DNA from: Collinsella aerofaciens
Lineage (GTDB): Bacteria; Actinomycetota; Coriobacteriia; Coriobacteriales; Coriobacteriaceae
Length of the DNA stretch: 46,162 nt
Assembly (NCBI RefSeq): GCF_015670745.1
Contig: NZ_JADPCH010000005.1
Span: forward strand, 54,671-100,832
Direction of reading: 5' to 3'
In this document: one piece after another, positions 30,204 through 40,699 of the stretch
How the letters are laid out: each line of letters begins with the position of its first letter
Position numbering within the stretch: position 1 is the first letter of the stretch
Notes under the pieces: model-generated
What the model was told of the DNA's origin: nothing
What the model saw: only the letters and a program-made list of their open reading frames with translations
The model's database searches: none
Made by a program: the position numbers and the translations under genes

Positions 30204-32507
30204 CTACTTGCGACGAAGCAGCGCCGAGACCTCGGGCATCTTAAAGACGAAGGCAAGACCAAAAGTTACAGCGAGCGAGACGACGCCTGCAACACAAACG
30301 TAGCCCAGGGTAATGAGGATCGAGCTGCCAAGCGCTCCGACAAAGTGCTCAAGTGCCCACATGACGCCGGCGCCCGCGGCAGCGCCCAAGCCACCGAACA
30401 GTAGGCCGAAGAAACCGCCATGCAGGATAGACTTGACCTGAAGGCCATGCAGACGACGGCGCAGCCACCACAGTGAGCATCCGACCAAGACCACGTAGTC
30501 AACGACGTACGAAAGCGCAATTGCCGGCATACCGTAGCCCAGCACCACGCCAAACAGCAGCACCGAACCGGCCTGGCCGATAGCGGAGTACAGGCAATAG
30601 CGGCTATAAGGTTTCATATCGAGCAGGGCCGAGAAGCTCTTCTGCATCAGCACGACCACGCCGTAGAGCGGCAGGGAAAGTGCCAGATAGATAAGGAACT
30701 CCGACACCAGCGCCACACCGGATTCATCGAACTTGCCGGCGCAGTAGATCATGTTGAGCGGACGGGCGAAGACGATCAGATACATCGCAAACGGAATCAG
30801 GAAGAAGAGCATCTGGGCGACACCGCGCGAAATGCCCGTGCGGACGCTGTCGTAATCCTTCTCCTGCGCATCGTGAGAGAGTTCGGTATAGAGTGCCGTC
30901 GAAAGCGAGGCGGCGATCAGCGCATAGGGCAATGTGTACCACAGGCGCGCATATGCGATGACGGAAGGGCCGGTCTCGGGCTGCACCACCAGCGCGGCGG
31001 CATTGGTAATGGAGGTCGAGACAAACATGCACACCGTGGCGAGCAGCGTCGGGATACCAAGCGCGATCGTCTGTCGCAGCGCGGGATCCTTAAAGTCGAT
31101 AAGGATATGAGGATGCACGCCATGCTTGCCAAGCGCGGGAATCTGGCAGGCCATCTGGACAAAGACGCCGAGGGTCGTACCAACTGCGATCAAGATAATA
31201 CCGGCCTGCTCGCCAAATTGTGCAGACACGGGAGCAAAGCCCATAAAGCTGGCGATGACGATGACATTGTTGAGAACCGGGGCAAACGTCGACCAGAAAT
31301 AGTCGCGGTGTGCGTTGAGAACGCCCGAGAACACCGAGCCCAAGCCATAAAACAGAATTTGAATAGCAAAGAAGCGGAACATGAACGCAGCGGTATCCAT
31401 GCTGCCGCCATCGCCCGAAAGGAACGACTGCGTCCAAATAAAGCCGGGAGCAAACACGGTGCCCAGCAGCGAGATACCGCCCAGCAGCAGAAGCAGAATA
31501 CCAAGCAGGTTGCCGACATACTCGTTCGATGCCTCGCGACCCTGCTCGCGCCTCACACCCATATACACCGGCAAAAACGCCGTAACGAGCATGCCGCCCA
31601 TCACGAGCTCGTAGAGCATGTTGGGCAGGTTGTTGGCAACCTGATAGGAGGACGAGAGCAGCGACATACCGATGGTGGCCGCCATGGCCCACGTGCGGAT
31701 AAACCCGGTAACACGCGACACGATGGTCAGCACGGTCATAAGGCCAGCAGAACGACCAACCGTGGAGTAGTCCGACGAACCCATATCGTCTACGTCGTCC
31801 TGAGAGTCCTCATAAACCTCATCTTGTGGCGGCAAATCGTCCACGACGGCAAAGGAGCCGGTCATCGCAAAGGGATCGTCAACCAAAACGGCGTCATCAG
31901 CAGGTGCGGCGTCATCGCTGTTCGGCATGTTGTTACCGGATACGGCATCATCATCGAATATGGCATGGTCGCCAAACACCGTGTCAACTTCATTGGCGGC
32001 GACGGTTCGGGCAGAAAACGACAGAGGGTCCCAGTCGTCATCACCGTCGATGGCCACGCCCTCGACGGGATCGGTCGAACCAAGCGGCGACCATTCGTCA
32101 TCCGAAAGAAGCGGTTCGCCATCATCATGAGCCGTGGGCTTGGCGGAATGAGCGGCAGGAGCGCTCTGCGGTGTGCTCTTTCCCTGGGCTGCCATCAAAA
32201 ACACCGCCGTCTCATCGGGACGCGGCTCACGAGGAGCCTCGGAGGCGATCGGCATCACGCTGGCGCTCGATTGAGCGGCGGCCAAAAAGACAGCCGTCTC
32301 ATCGGGACGAGCCGAAGAAAGAACCGTACGGGGAAGTGCCGTGCCGGCACCGGCGGCACGCAAGTATACGGCCGTCTCGCCCGGGTCAGCGGCAGCGGAC
32401 CAGGCGTTTCGAATCTCGTTATCGAACGAAGCGGCCTCGGGCGCGGGCGTCTGAGGAGCCGACCCTTTTGCAAAGTGAGCTCCGCGCTTTGATTCTTCCT
32501 GCGGCAT
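30204..32507 (-). CDS. murJ: Lipid II flippase MurJ with long acidic N-terminal extension
   Basis: A 767-residue protein. Residues about 253-767 are the MurJ/MviN flippase with some 14 membrane helices (for example LMTVLTIVSRVTGFIRTWAMA at its beginning). It moves lipid II across the membrane for peptidoglycan synthesis. The first 250 residues are predicted cytoplasmic, Ala/Asp-rich and disordered. They carry three copies of an eleven-residue motif (GETAVYLRAAG 43-53, DETAVFLAAAQ 69-79, DETAVFLMAAQ 98-108) and two DD-W-PL motifs (136-142 and 156-162). Most MurJ lack this part. The gene lies between ybaK and uvrC, four bases and no bases apart. Confidence 0.93.
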   Translation of the reverse strand: MPQEESKRGAHFAKGSAPQTPAPEAASFDNEIRNAWSAAADPGETAVYLRAAGAGTALPRTVLSSARPDETAVFLAAAQSSASVMPIASEAPREPRPDETAVFLMAAQGKSTPQSAPAAHSAKPTAHDDGEPLLSDDEWSPLGSTDPVEGVAIDGDDDWDPLSFSARTVAANEVDTVFGDHAIFDDDAVSGNNMPNSDDAAPADDAVLVDDPFAMTGSFAVVDDLPPQDEVYEDSQDDVDDMGSSDYSTVGRSAGLMTVLTIVSRVTGFIRTWAMAATIGMSLLSSSYQVANNLPNMLYELVMGGMLVTAFLPVYMGVRREQGREASNEYVGNLLGILLLLLGGISLLGTVFAPGFIWTQSFLSGDGGSMDTAAFMFRFFAIQILFYGLGSVFSGVLNAHRDYFWSTFAPVLNNVIVIASFMGFAPVSAQFGEQAGIILIAVGTTLGVFVQMACQIPALGKHGVHPHILIDFKDPALRQTIALGIPTLLATVCMFVSTSITNAAALVVQPETGPSVIAYARLWYTLPYALIAASLSTALYTELSHDAQEKDYDSVRTGISRGVAQMLFFLIPFAMYLIVFARPLNMIYCAGKFDESGVALVSEFLIYLALSLPLYGVVVLMQKSFSALLDMKPYSRYCLYSAIGQAGSVLLFGVVLGYGMPAIALSYVVDYVVLVGCSLWWLRRRLHGLQVKSILHGGFFGLLFGGLGAAAGAGVMWALEHFVGALGSSILITLGYVCVAGVVSLAVTFGLAFVFKMPEVSALLRRK

Positions 32508-32510
32508 CGC

Positions 32511-33011
32511 TCAGTCCTCTCTCGTGATCGGGGCAACCGTCGCCCCGCAAAATGCAACTAAGTCATCGGGAGCAAGCTCAAGCTGATAGCCGCGCTTGCC
32601 ACCCGAGATAAAAATGGTATCCCAAAGGACGCATGTCTCATCGATCAGAGTCCGGAAGCGTTTTTTCATACCGACCGGACTGCAACCGCCGCGGACATAC
32701 CCCGTCGCGGCAAGCAAATCTTTGACATGCATCATGGTCAGCGACTTTTCGCCTGCGGCGCGCGCGGCGGCCTTGAGGTCGAGCTCGTCGGCAACGGGAA
32801 TGCAGCACACGACATGGTCGTTGGACGGCGTCGTGCAGACCAGGGTCTTAAATCCCTGACCGGGCTCCTCGCCAAGCTGCTCGGAAATCGCGACGCCCAG
32901 CCCCGACGATTCGTCGTCATCGTCTTCGTACGTATGGAGAACATAGGGGATGCCGGCGCTTTCCAGCTCACGCATGGCGTTGGTCTTTGGCGTCTTCACG
33001 GCCTTCGGCAT
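32511..33011 (-). CDS. ybaK: YbaK/EbsC family Cys-tRNA(Pro) deacylase
   Basis: A 166-residue editing-domain protein expected to hydrolyse Cys-tRNA(Pro). Family marks are KTNAMRELESAGIPY near the start, the catalytic-region lysine stretch FKTLV, and GYVRGGCSPVGMKK. A DDDDESS stretch at about 30-36 is slightly acidic for the family. The ATG at 33011 has AAAGGA six bases upstream. It is first in the operon ybaK-murJ-uvrC; a -10-like TATACT lies upstream (near 33047-33052) without a good -35. Confidence 0.9.
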   Translation of the reverse strand: MPKAVKTPKTNAMRELESAGIPYVLHTYEDDDDESSGLGVAISEQLGEEPGQGFKTLVCTTPSNDHVVCCIPVADELDLKAAARAAGEKSLTMMHVKDLLAATGYVRGGCSPVGMKKRFRTLIDETCVLWDTIFISGGKRGYQLELAPDDLVAFCGATVAPITRED

Positions 33012-33083
33012 GGCATATCCTTTCCCTCATATAAGAACGCAATTTTTAAGTATATGTCCATTTGCGCGGCATACGCTATCTCG

Positions 33084-33125
33084 ACAAAGAGAGCGCCACC
33101 GAATCGCAAGGAATCGGCGGCGCTC
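33084..33125 (-). terminator. Terminator of uvrA
   Basis: Arms around GAGCGCC...CCGAT and ATTCGG...GGCGCTC (33091-33125) form a 13-14-pair stem with one mismatch. TCTTTGTC follows on the minus strand. It lies 22 bases after uvrA and before ybaK. Confidence 0.8.
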
Positions 33126-33147
33126 ATGTTTCAAAAACACCTATGTA

Positions 33148-36024
33148 TTAGGCATCGAGTTGCGCTTGACGCTCCTTATCGCGTTTGAGCAACGGCGCCA
33201 AGAACTTGCCGGTATAGCTCTGCGGGCATGCCGCAACCTGCTCTGGCGTACCCGAGACCACGACAGTTCCGCCACCGTTGCCACCCTCGGGACCCATATC
33301 GATCAGACGGTCGGCGACCTTGATGACATCGAGGTTGTGCTCGATCACCAACACCGTATTGCCCGCATCGACTAGACGCTGCAACACATCAAGTAACTGG
33401 CGAACGTCCTCGAAATGAAGACCGGTCGTAGGCTCGTCCAAAATATAGAACGTCTTACCCGTCTGACGGCGATGAAGCTCCTTGGCGAGCTTTACGCGCT
33501 GCGCCTCACCACCCGAGAGCGTCGTGGCGGGCTGGCCCAAGCTCACATAACCTAGGCCGACGTCATACAGGGTTTGAAGCTTTCGCTTGATCTGCGGAAT
33601 ATTCCCAAAGAAAGCCAGTGCCTCGGCCACGCTCATGTCAAGTACGTCCGAGATAGTCTTGCCACGATAGGTAACCTCGAGCGTCTCGCGGTTATAGCGC
33701 TTGCCGCCACAAGCCTCGCAGGGAACATAAATATCGGGAAGAAAGTGCATCTCAATCTTGATCTGGCCGTCGCCCTTGCACGCCTCGCAGCGTCCGCCGC
33801 TCACATTAAAGGAGAAGCGTCCCGGCGAGTAGCCACGCGCCTTCGACTCCGGCGTGCTCGCAAACAGCGCGCGCAGATCATCCCACAGGCCAATATAGGT
33901 CGCAGGGTTCGAACGCGGCGTGCGACCGATCGGCGACTGGTCAATGTCGATCACCTTATCGATGCACTCGATGCCCTCAATCTTCTTGTACGGACCCACG
34001 GGACGCGTCGAACGGTGGATGGCATTCGTAAGCGCGGGCGCAATCGTATCGGTGACCAGGGAGCTCTTGCCCGATCCCGAAACACCGGTAACGACTGTGA
34101 GCGTACCGAACTCAATCTTGGCGGTAACGTTTTTGAGGTTGTTGGCGCGGGCGCCCGTGATCTTAAGGCAGCCGCGGCCGGGCTTGCGGCGCTCGTCTGG
34201 CACGCGGATCATCCGCTTGCCGGTCAAATAAGCACCCGTCATGGAATCGGGGCACGCCATGATATCGGCAGGCGTTCCCGCGGCGACCACGTGCCCGCCG
34301 TTGACGCCCGCGCCTGGCCCCATATCGATCACATAGTCGGCAGCGCGAATCGTGTCCTCATCGTGTTCAACGACGATAACGGTGTTGCCGATATCGCGCA
34401 GGCGCTCGAGTGTCTTAATCAGCCGCTCGTTGTCGCGCTGGTGAAGACCAATCGAAGGCTCGTCCAGAATATAGAGAACGCCCATGAGGCCCGCACCGAT
34501 CTGCGTAGCCAGGCGAATGCGCTGCGCCTCACCGCCGGAAAGCGTCGCCGAAGCACGATCGAGCGTCAGATAATCAAGGCCGACATCAACCAGAAAACGC
34601 AAGCGTTCCAGGATTTCCTTGACGATACGACCGCCGATGAATTGTTGACGCTCGGTGAGCTCAAGGTCCTCAAAAAACTCGAGCGACTCGCGGCACGACA
34701 GGCAACAAACCTCATAAATGGACTTGCCGCCCACGGTGACGGCGAGCATCTCGGGGCGCAGGCGAGCACCATGGCAGCTCGAACACGGCTCCTCGCGAAT
34801 GTACTTCTCCAGGCGCGCCTTAGTGTTCTCGTTGGTCGTCTCGGTATAGCGCTCGTACAGGATATTGCGCACGCCCGAAAACTTGGTGTCCCACTGGCTG
34901 CGACGACCGTCGAGCTTTTGATAGTCCACCGAAATCTTCTTGTCGCCCATGCCATCCAAAAATGCACGGCGCACTCGCGGAGGTAGGTCTTCCCACGGTG
35001 TATCCGCGCTCACCTTAAAGTGCTTACAGACCGCGGCGAAGATCTGGGGGTAGTAGTTCGAATTGCCGAACAGGCTTCCAAAGACCCCATCGGCAATCGA
35101 CTTCGACGGGTCCTCAATCAGCGCCTCGGCATCGGCCGTTTTCTTAAAGCCCAGACCATCGCACTCGGGACACGCACCATAGGGCGCGTTGAACGAAAAG
35201 TCGCGGGGTTGTAGGTCGTCGATGGAGTGCCCGTGCTCCGGGCACGCCAGAGCCAACGAATACTCCAGCAGCTCGCCCTCGGTTCCCTCGGGAGCATCGC
35301 GATCGGGCAGCATGTACACGTTCACATTGCCGTGTGCCAAGGCAGTCGCCTGTTCAACCGACTCGGCGATACGGCCCAGAGAGTTTTCCCGAATCACGAT
35401 GCGGTCGACTACGACCTCGATATCGTGCTTGAACTTTTTGTCCAGATCGATGGGGTCGTCGAGCGAGCGTACTTCGCCGTCGACACGCACGCGGCTAAAG
35501 CCCTCAGCCCGAAGATCCTCGAACAATTTTGCGTACTCGCCTTTGCGCCCGCGCACCACCGGTGCCAGCACAAACGCACGACGACCCTCTCCCGCTGCCA
35601 GGACCTTATCGGCGACCTGGTCGGTGGTCTGGCGTTCGATAACGCGACCGCACTCGGGGCAGTGTGGCGTGCCCACGCGTGCAAAAAGCAAGCGAAGGTA
35701 GTCATAAATCTCAGTTACAGTACCCACCGTCGAGCGCGGATTCTTGGACGTCGTCTTCTGATCGATCGAGACGGCCGGCGAAAGGCCGTCGATCGAGTCT
35801 AGATCGGGCTTGTCCATCTGGCCTAAAAACTGGCGCGCATAACTCGACAGGCTTTCCACGTAGCGACGCTGACCCTCGGCATAGATCGTGTCAAACGCCA
35901 GCGAGCTCTTGCCCGAGCCCGAAAGACCGGTAATGACCACGAGCTCGTCGCGCGGGATGGAAACATCGATATTGCGCAGGTTGTGTTCGCGCGCACCACG
36001 GATAACGATAGAAGAATCAGACAT
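33148..36024 (-). CDS. uvrA: Excinuclease ABC subunit A
   Basis: A 958-residue UvrA, the damage-sensing dimeric ATPase of nucleotide excision repair. Two ABC modules are visible: Walker [11 protein letters not shown] (near 33) and [10 protein letters not shown] (near 650), signatures LSGGEAQRI and LSGGEAQRV, and zinc-finger pairs CPECG, CSSCHG and CEACKG with CEACGG. The N-terminal motif [10 protein letters not shown] is typical. Length is as in other bacteria. The ATG at 36024 is the plain family start. It is monocistronic and transcribed away from the LTA-synthase-like gene, whose promoter must share the 193-base divergent spacer. Confidence 0.97.
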   Translation of the reverse strand: MSDSSIVIRGAREHNLRNIDVSIPRDELVVITGLSGSGKSSLAFDTIYAEGQRRYVESLSSYARQFLGQMDKPDLDSIDGLSPAVSIDQKTTSKNPRSTVGTVTEIYDYLRLLFARVGTPHCPECGRVIERQTTDQVADKVLAAGEGRRAFVLAPVVRGRKGEYAKLFEDLRAEGFSRVRVDGEVRSLDDPIDLDKKFKHDIEVVVDRIVIRENSLGRIAESVEQATALAHGNVNVYMLPDRDAPEGTEGELLEYSLALACPEHGHSIDDLQPRDFSFNAPYGACPECDGLGFKKTADAEALIEDPSKSIADGVFGSLFGNSNYYPQIFAAVCKHFKVSADTPWEDLPPRVRRAFLDGMGDKKISVDYQKLDGRRSQWDTKFSGVRNILYERYTETTNENTKARLEKYIREEPCSSCHGARLRPEMLAVTVGGKSIYEVCCLSCRESLEFFEDLELTERQQFIGGRIVKEILERLRFLVDVGLDYLTLDRASATLSGGEAQRIRLATQIGAGLMGVLYILDEPSIGLHQRDNERLIKTLERLRDIGNTVIVVEHDEDTIRAADYVIDMGPGAGVNGGHVVAAGTPADIMACPDSMTGAYLTGKRMIRVPDERRKPGRGCLKITGARANNLKNVTAKIEFGTLTVVTGVSGSGKSSLVTDTIAPALTNAIHRSTRPVGPYKKIEGIECIDKVIDIDQSPIGRTPRSNPATYIGLWDDLRALFASTPESKARGYSPGRFSFNVSGGRCEACKGDGQIKIEMHFLPDIYVPCEACGGKRYNRETLEVTYRGKTISDVLDMSVAEALAFFGNIPQIKRKLQTLYDVGLGYVSLGQPATTLSGGEAQRVKLAKELHRRQTGKTFYILDEPTTGLHFEDVRQLLDVLQRLVDAGNTVLVIEHNLDVIKVADRLIDMGPEGGNGGGTVVVSGTPEQVAACPQSYTGKFLAPLLKRDKERQAQLDA

Positions 36025-36217
36025 GGAAGCTCCTTGCCTCCTATAACCTCAAATCACACTGTCGATGAGTTTAACGCACTCAACGCGCACAGATGTTCGT
36101 AATACAAGATTCGCAGACCTTTTGCTTTGCGTGTCGGGTGCTTTGTTTCTCGAAATGCCGTGGAAAGGTTAGAGTAATCTAAAACTGAACTTAATTTGCT
36201 GTAACAGAGGAACGTCC

Positions 36218-38371
36218 ATGACCGAAGATATCCCCCTTGAAATCACTTCGAGTGGCATGGCCAATCTGCCCATATTCATCGCCGTCCTTATCGTGGCCGC
36301 CGTCGTCGTGCGCGTGTATTTTTCAATCAGACACAACGAAAAACCGCCCATTGCCCGCGTCTTTTGGTGCGCGATGCTCCTCATCCCGCTCGGCATGGTA
36401 GCTGCATGGATTACGAATCAATTGCTCGTAAATGAGGACTGTTCCCTATGGGTCCTTTCTTATTCGGCGCTCGGTGCTGCCGCCGTCATACTTCTTGTCG
36501 AGCCCTTGGTTTCGGGACTTATCGACCAAACCGATCTTGCGACGGGAACGGTTGCCTGTATTTGCCGCGACATCCTTGTCGTCGCCGCTGTTTCAGCGCT
36601 CTCGTTCGTTTCACTCGAAATTGCCTGCAACGAAACGTTCTATCGCATTCCCGCCAACTCATTCGGGTTTTCCGTTGGGCTGCTCGCGACGGTTCTGCTC
36701 TCCCTTTATTTGCTGGGACAGCGTCATGGAGGCGTCATGGCCCTCGTGCCCGTCGTCTGTTGCACCCTTGGCATTGCCGAGCACTTCGTCATAACGTTTA
36801 AAGGCGAGGCCATCCTGCCGAGCGACATTTTGGCATTGGGCACCGCAATGGAAGTAAGTGAGGGATATGAGTTCACCTTCACTGCAGGAATCGTAACCTC
36901 ACTCGCCCTGCTGGAGATTTCCCTGGGGCTTCTTTCGCTTATCCGACCGCGAAAGCTCCGTACGCCCGCCCATGTCTTCCCCGCAATCGCCGCTAACCTC
37001 TGCGCTTTTCTGCTAGTGACCGTTGTGGGGCTCTTGGGCTTTTCCAACATCGACTTGGAGCAGTCGCTGGATTTTGGATTTGACCGTTGGCAGCCCATCA
37101 CCACGTATGCGTCTCAGGGTTTTATCACTTCGTTCACCGAAATGGTCAACGAGTTGCCCATTGAAAAGCCCGAAGACTATACGCCCGATGAGGCGCAGAG
37201 CATCGAGCAGAAGCTCGCCGCCACCTACGACAGCACGTATGGCTCGAGCGAGCAGCGCGCGGCGGCCGTTGCCCAGTTCAATGAAATCAAGCCGACGATT
37301 GTTGCCGTCATGAATGAGAGTTTTAGCGACCTTTCGTGCTTTGAGCAGCTCCAGGCGGCCGGGTACACCGGCCCCGCATTCTACAACTCGCTTCCCGACA
37401 CACTTGTTCGCGGCACCATGCTCGCTTCGGTCGCCGGTGGCGGAACGGCGAACTCCGAATTCGAATTTTTGACCGGAGCGACAACGGCCTTTGTCGGATT
37501 AGGCAAAATCCCCTATCAGCTATATCAGATGAATGGCGTCAACAGCCTGGCAAAGGACCTTAAGGAGCTTGGGTATACCGCTACCGCTATGCACCCGCAA
37601 AACCCCGTCAACTACCATCGAGATAAAATCTATCAGCAGCTGGGCTTTGGAGACTTTCTTTCAATCGGCGATTTCGAAGGTGCGCCCTGTTACCATGCCG
37701 GCGTATGCGACTACGCCACCTACGACAAGATACTCGACCTGCTTAGAACCGACGAAGCCCCGCAGTTCATCTTTGACGTCACGATGCAAAATCACGGCGG
37801 CTACGACTATGGCACCGTTCCCGCCGAGGAGCTGACAAACTATTGGGTCGAGGGAGCCAGCGAGGGCGCCAATAGCGCGCTCAACACCTATCTCACCTGC
37901 ATCAACGCATCCGACCGGGACCTCGAGTACTTTATCAACGAGCTCCGCAATATCGGCAGACCGGTTGTCCTTGTCTTTTTTGGCGATCATCAGCCGAGCG
38001 CCGCAACGACTCTCAACGACGAGCTGTACCCTCAGGAAGATACGGCAAGCCACGCTTTCCGTATCTATCAGTCGACATATTTTGTCTGGGCTAACTATGA
38101 AATCGCCGGCAATACCGAGCTCAACGTCTACGACACCGTCGGGGCAAACGAGGTTGCAGCCATTACCCTTAATAAGATCGGCGCCCCGCTCACCGACTAT
38201 CAAAAGGCCCTGCTTGCAACAAGGTCAGATGTGCCCACCATCAATGTCGCCGGCTACCTTGGTGCCGACGGGCTGCGCTACGACTTGGAATCTGAAGACA
38301 GCCCATACGCCTCGACGATCGACAAGCTGCAGCGCATGCAATACCTCGAGTTCGCCAGCAAAGTTCAGTAA
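36218..38371 (+). CDS. LTA synthase-like phosphoglycerol transferase (sulfatase family)
   Basis: A 717-residue membrane enzyme. About eight helices (roughly 17-36, 49-66, 77-98, 112-135, 148-167, 172-192, 221-242, 253-275) precede an extracellular alkaline-phosphatase-like domain (about 355-690). It has NESFSD with a metal-binding Glu at 367, GGGTANSEFEFLTG with the likely catalytic Thr410, a QNHGGYDY motif and FFGDHQPS. Relatives polymerise or attach glycerol phosphate to lipoteichoic acids or other glycopolymers; LtaS itself has five helices, so the acceptor may differ. The ATG has AGAGGAA upstream. It stands alone on the plus strand. Confidence 0.85.
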   Translation: MTEDIPLEITSSGMANLPIFIAVLIVAAVVVRVYFSIRHNEKPPIARVFWCAMLLIPLGMVAAWITNQLLVNEDCSLWVLSYSALGAAAVILLVEPLVSGLIDQTDLATGTVACICRDILVVAAVSALSFVSLEIACNETFYRIPANSFGFSVGLLATVLLSLYLLGQRHGGVMALVPVVCCTLGIAEHFVITFKGEAILPSDILALGTAMEVSEGYEFTFTAGIVTSLALLEISLGLLSLIRPRKLRTPAHVFPAIAANLCAFLLVTVVGLLGFSNIDLEQSLDFGFDRWQPITTYASQGFITSFTEMVNELPIEKPEDYTPDEAQSIEQKLAATYDSTYGSSEQRAAAVAQFNEIKPTIVAVMNESFSDLSCFEQLQAAGYTGPAFYNSLPDTLVRGTMLASVAGGGTANSEFEFLTGATTAFVGLGKIPYQLYQMNGVNSLAKDLKELGYTATAMHPQNPVNYHRDKIYQQLGFGDFLSIGDFEGAPCYHAGVCDYATYDKILDLLRTDEAPQFIFDVTMQNHGGYDYGTVPAEELTNYWVEGASEGANSALNTYLTCINASDRDLEYFINELRNIGRPVVLVFFGDHQPSAATTLNDELYPQEDTASHAFRIYQSTYFVWANYEIAGNTELNVYDTVGANEVAAITLNKIGAPLTDYQKALLATRSDVPTINVAGYLGADGLRYDLESEDSPYASTIDKLQRMQYLEFASKVQ

Positions 38372-38516
38372 GCCCGCCCATTCGCTTGGACCCATCGTAT
38401 TGCAAGCACGCTCGGCCCAAATGCATCGTAAATGACTCCCGCTCGCAAACGAGGGTACAATGACGCTCGTGTCACATCACGGGGCCCCGGCCCCAACATA
38501 TACAAAGGAGTCATAC

Positions 38517-39347
38517 ATGGGTTGCGAGCACGCACAGGCCGCCGGCGGACAAACGTCGCCGTCGCAATTTGAGGAGAATACGCTGTCCGAGGTCAAACGC
38601 GTCATCGCCGTGCTTTCCGGCAAGGGCGGTGTCGGCAAGTCGTTTGTCACCGGTGCCATCGCCACCGAGCTTGCCCGTCACGGCCACAAGGTCGGCGTCC
38701 TCGATGCCGACATCACCGGTCCCTCTATCCCCAAGATGTTCGGTATGAGCGGACGCCACGTCCATGCCCTTGGCAACCTCATGCTGCCTGAAATCTCCGA
38801 GCACGGCGTCAAGGTCATGAGCTCCAACCTTCTGCTCCAAAACGAGACCGACCCCGTCCTTTGGCGCGGTCCGGTCATCGCAGGCGCCATTAGGCAGTTC
38901 TGGAGCGAGACCTCATGGGGCCCCATCGACTACCTGCTGGTCGACATGCCTCCGGGAACAGGCGACGTCGCTCTCACCGTCTTCCAGTCACTGCCCGTCG
39001 ACGGCATCGTCATCGTCACGAGCCCGCAGGATCTGGTCTCGATGATCGTCGCCAAGGCGGTCAACATGGCCGAGAAGATGAACGTCCCCATTCTGGGCAT
39101 CGTCGAAAACATGAGCTATATTGAGTGCCCCGACTGCGGCAAGAAGATCGAGGTCTTTGGCAAGAGCAAGCTCCCCGAGGTCGCAGAACGCTATAACCTC
39201 GACATCTTGGGCACGCTTCCCATCAATCCGTCACTCGCCGAGGCCTGCGATAAGGGCGAGGTCGAGACCGCGCTGCCCGATGGCATGTTGCCCAAGGCAG
39301 TCTCTGCCGTCGAGGCCATTACCCCGCACGAGACCGACGAGGTCTAA
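38517..39347 (+). CDS. mrp: Mrp/NBP35 family Fe-S carrier ATPase
   Basis: A 276-residue P-loop protein of the Mrp/Nbp35 group that carries Fe-S clusters to apoproteins. A deviant Walker A GKGGVGKS lies at about 34-41, with LDADITGPS, DMPPGTGD and CPDCGK (the CxxC that can ligate a cluster). A short N-terminal part with GCEH replaces the usual DUF59 domain. The ATG at 38517 has AAAGGAG six bases upstream; the frame is open from 38460. A -10-like TACAAT is at about 38456. It is followed without a gap by a flavoprotein gene. Confidence 0.92.
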   Translation: MGCEHAQAAGGQTSPSQFEENTLSEVKRVIAVLSGKGGVGKSFVTGAIATELARHGHKVGVLDADITGPSIPKMFGMSGRHVHALGNLMLPEISEHGVKVMSSNLLLQNETDPVLWRGPVIAGAIRQFWSETSWGPIDYLLVDMPPGTGDVALTVFQSLPVDGIVIVTSPQDLVSMIVAKAVNMAEKMNVPILGIVENMSYIECPDCGKKIEVFGKSKLPEVAERYNLDILGTLPINPSLAEACDKGEVETALPDGMLPKAVSAVEAITPHETDEV

Positions 39348-40619
39348 GTGAACACGAGCGCCTTCTATGACGTCCTGGTAATCGGCGGCGGGGCTTCAGG
39401 CCTCGCCGCCGCCATTACGGCCGCACGTGCTGGCAAAAGCGTCTGCATCGTTGAGTGCGATGTCGCCTGCGGCCTTAAGCTCCTTGCGACCGGTAACGGC
39501 CGTTGCAACCTCTCCAACGAATCGATTGATCCTCAGCGGTATAACCACCCCGCATTCGTCGAATCTGTCATGAGGACCCAGCCCGAACAAGAGCTTATGG
39601 GTTTCTTCTCCTCGCTGGGCATCATGACAACCTCCGAGGAAGGCCGGCTGTACCCGCGCTCCCTTCGCGCCGAATCGGTGCGCGACGCGCTTCTCAACGT
39701 TTGCGACCGCCTAGGTATCACCTTAATCTGCGGAGCCAATATTGCCACGGCGCGCAAAGATCCCGAAGGCTGGGCACTCCAAATAAACCGTCCAGCGCGG
39801 GCGCTAAAGGCAAAAAAGCACGACGACCGAAAATCGGAGCTCCGCTCGCTTCGGAAGGCACTCGCCGATGTCCCTCGCAAGAACGAAGCCCTGCAGGCAC
39901 ATGCCGTAATTATCGCCACGGGCGGCAACCCCACCGGTATCGCCGATACGTTTGGCCTCCCCCTCACCTCGCTGCGCCCCATCCTCTGCCCCGTATCGGC
40001 AACGGTCGTTGGCGATCGGGCGGCACTCAAGACGTTGGATGGTCTGCGCGTCCGCGCCCGCTTGACGCTCACCCGTAACCATAGTGAGCTCTGGCACGAA
40101 GACGGTGAAGTACTGTTTCGAGCCTTCGGCATCTCGGGCGTCGCTGTCTTCAACCTCTCCCGTCGTATCCAGCGCGGCGATACGATCCTGCTCGACGTTT
40201 TCCCCGACCTCTCCAAAGACGAGCTGCTCGATATGCTCAACCGGCGCGTTGAGCTGCTCGGCGGCTTTTCGCCCCGCGATCCCCGTTGGCTCGACGGCAT
40301 GCTCGCCCCGCAACTCTCCCGCGTCGTCTGCACGACGTTCGAGCAGTGCCATCCAGGCTCCAACGATGTCATCCATCTGGTCTCAATCCTCAAACACTTT
40401 AAGCTGCTCGTCGAGGGAACAGCCGAGGAGCGCTCGGCGCAGGTCACGCGTGGTGGCGTATCTGTCGAGAGCATCTCAATACCCAGTCTACGCGCGCGCA
40501 GCGCTGTCGACGCCCCGCTTTACATCTGCGGCGAAGCGCTCGACATCGACGCCGATTGCGGAGGCTTTAACCTTGCGTGGGCCTGGCTCTCGGGCATTCG
40601 CGCCGCAAGCAGCCTGTAG
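39348..40619 (+). CDS. HI0933/BaiN-family FAD-dependent oxidoreductase
   Basis: A 423-residue flavoprotein of the HI0933 family. The FAD-binding Rossmann motif GGGASGLAAA is near residue 13, and GNGRCNLSN follows at about 49-57. The C-terminal motif GGFNLAWAWLSG closes the FAD site. BaiN reduces bile-acid intermediates in clostridia and other homologues are of unknown substrate; I cannot assign one here. It starts with GTG directly after the mrp stop codon, so the two are probably co-translated. The AdoMet/Fe-S side of mrp gives no functional clue to its substrate. Confidence 0.85.
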   Translation: MNTSAFYDVLVIGGGASGLAAAITAARAGKSVCIVECDVACGLKLLATGNGRCNLSNESIDPQRYNHPAFVESVMRTQPEQELMGFFSSLGIMTTSEEGRLYPRSLRAESVRDALLNVCDRLGITLICGANIATARKDPEGWALQINRPARALKAKKHDDRKSELRSLRKALADVPRKNEALQAHAVIIATGGNPTGIADTFGLPLTSLRPILCPVSATVVGDRAALKTLDGLRVRARLTLTRNHSELWHEDGEVLFRAFGISGVAVFNLSRRIQRGDTILLDVFPDLSKDELLDMLNRRVELLGGFSPRDPRWLDGMLAPQLSRVVCTTFEQCHPGSNDVIHLVSILKHFKLLVEGTAEERSAQVTRGGVSVESISIPSLRARSAVDAPLYICGEALDIDADCGGFNLAWAWLSGIRAASSL

Positions 40620-40649
40620 CCGCGCAGTCTATAATCAAAAACGCATTCG

Positions 40650-40680
40650 GGCCGTCTGGGATACCGGACGGCCTCTTTCT
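40650..40680 (+). terminator. Terminator after the BaiN-like gene
   Basis: GGCCGTC (40650-40656) pairs with GACGGCC (40667-40673), followed by TCTTTCT. It is 30 bases after the stop and 20 bases before the next gene, whose ribosome site follows at once, so read-through must feed the next gene or it has a promoter upstream. Confidence 0.7.
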
Positions 40681-40699
40681 TGCCTCTAAGGAGACCTCG

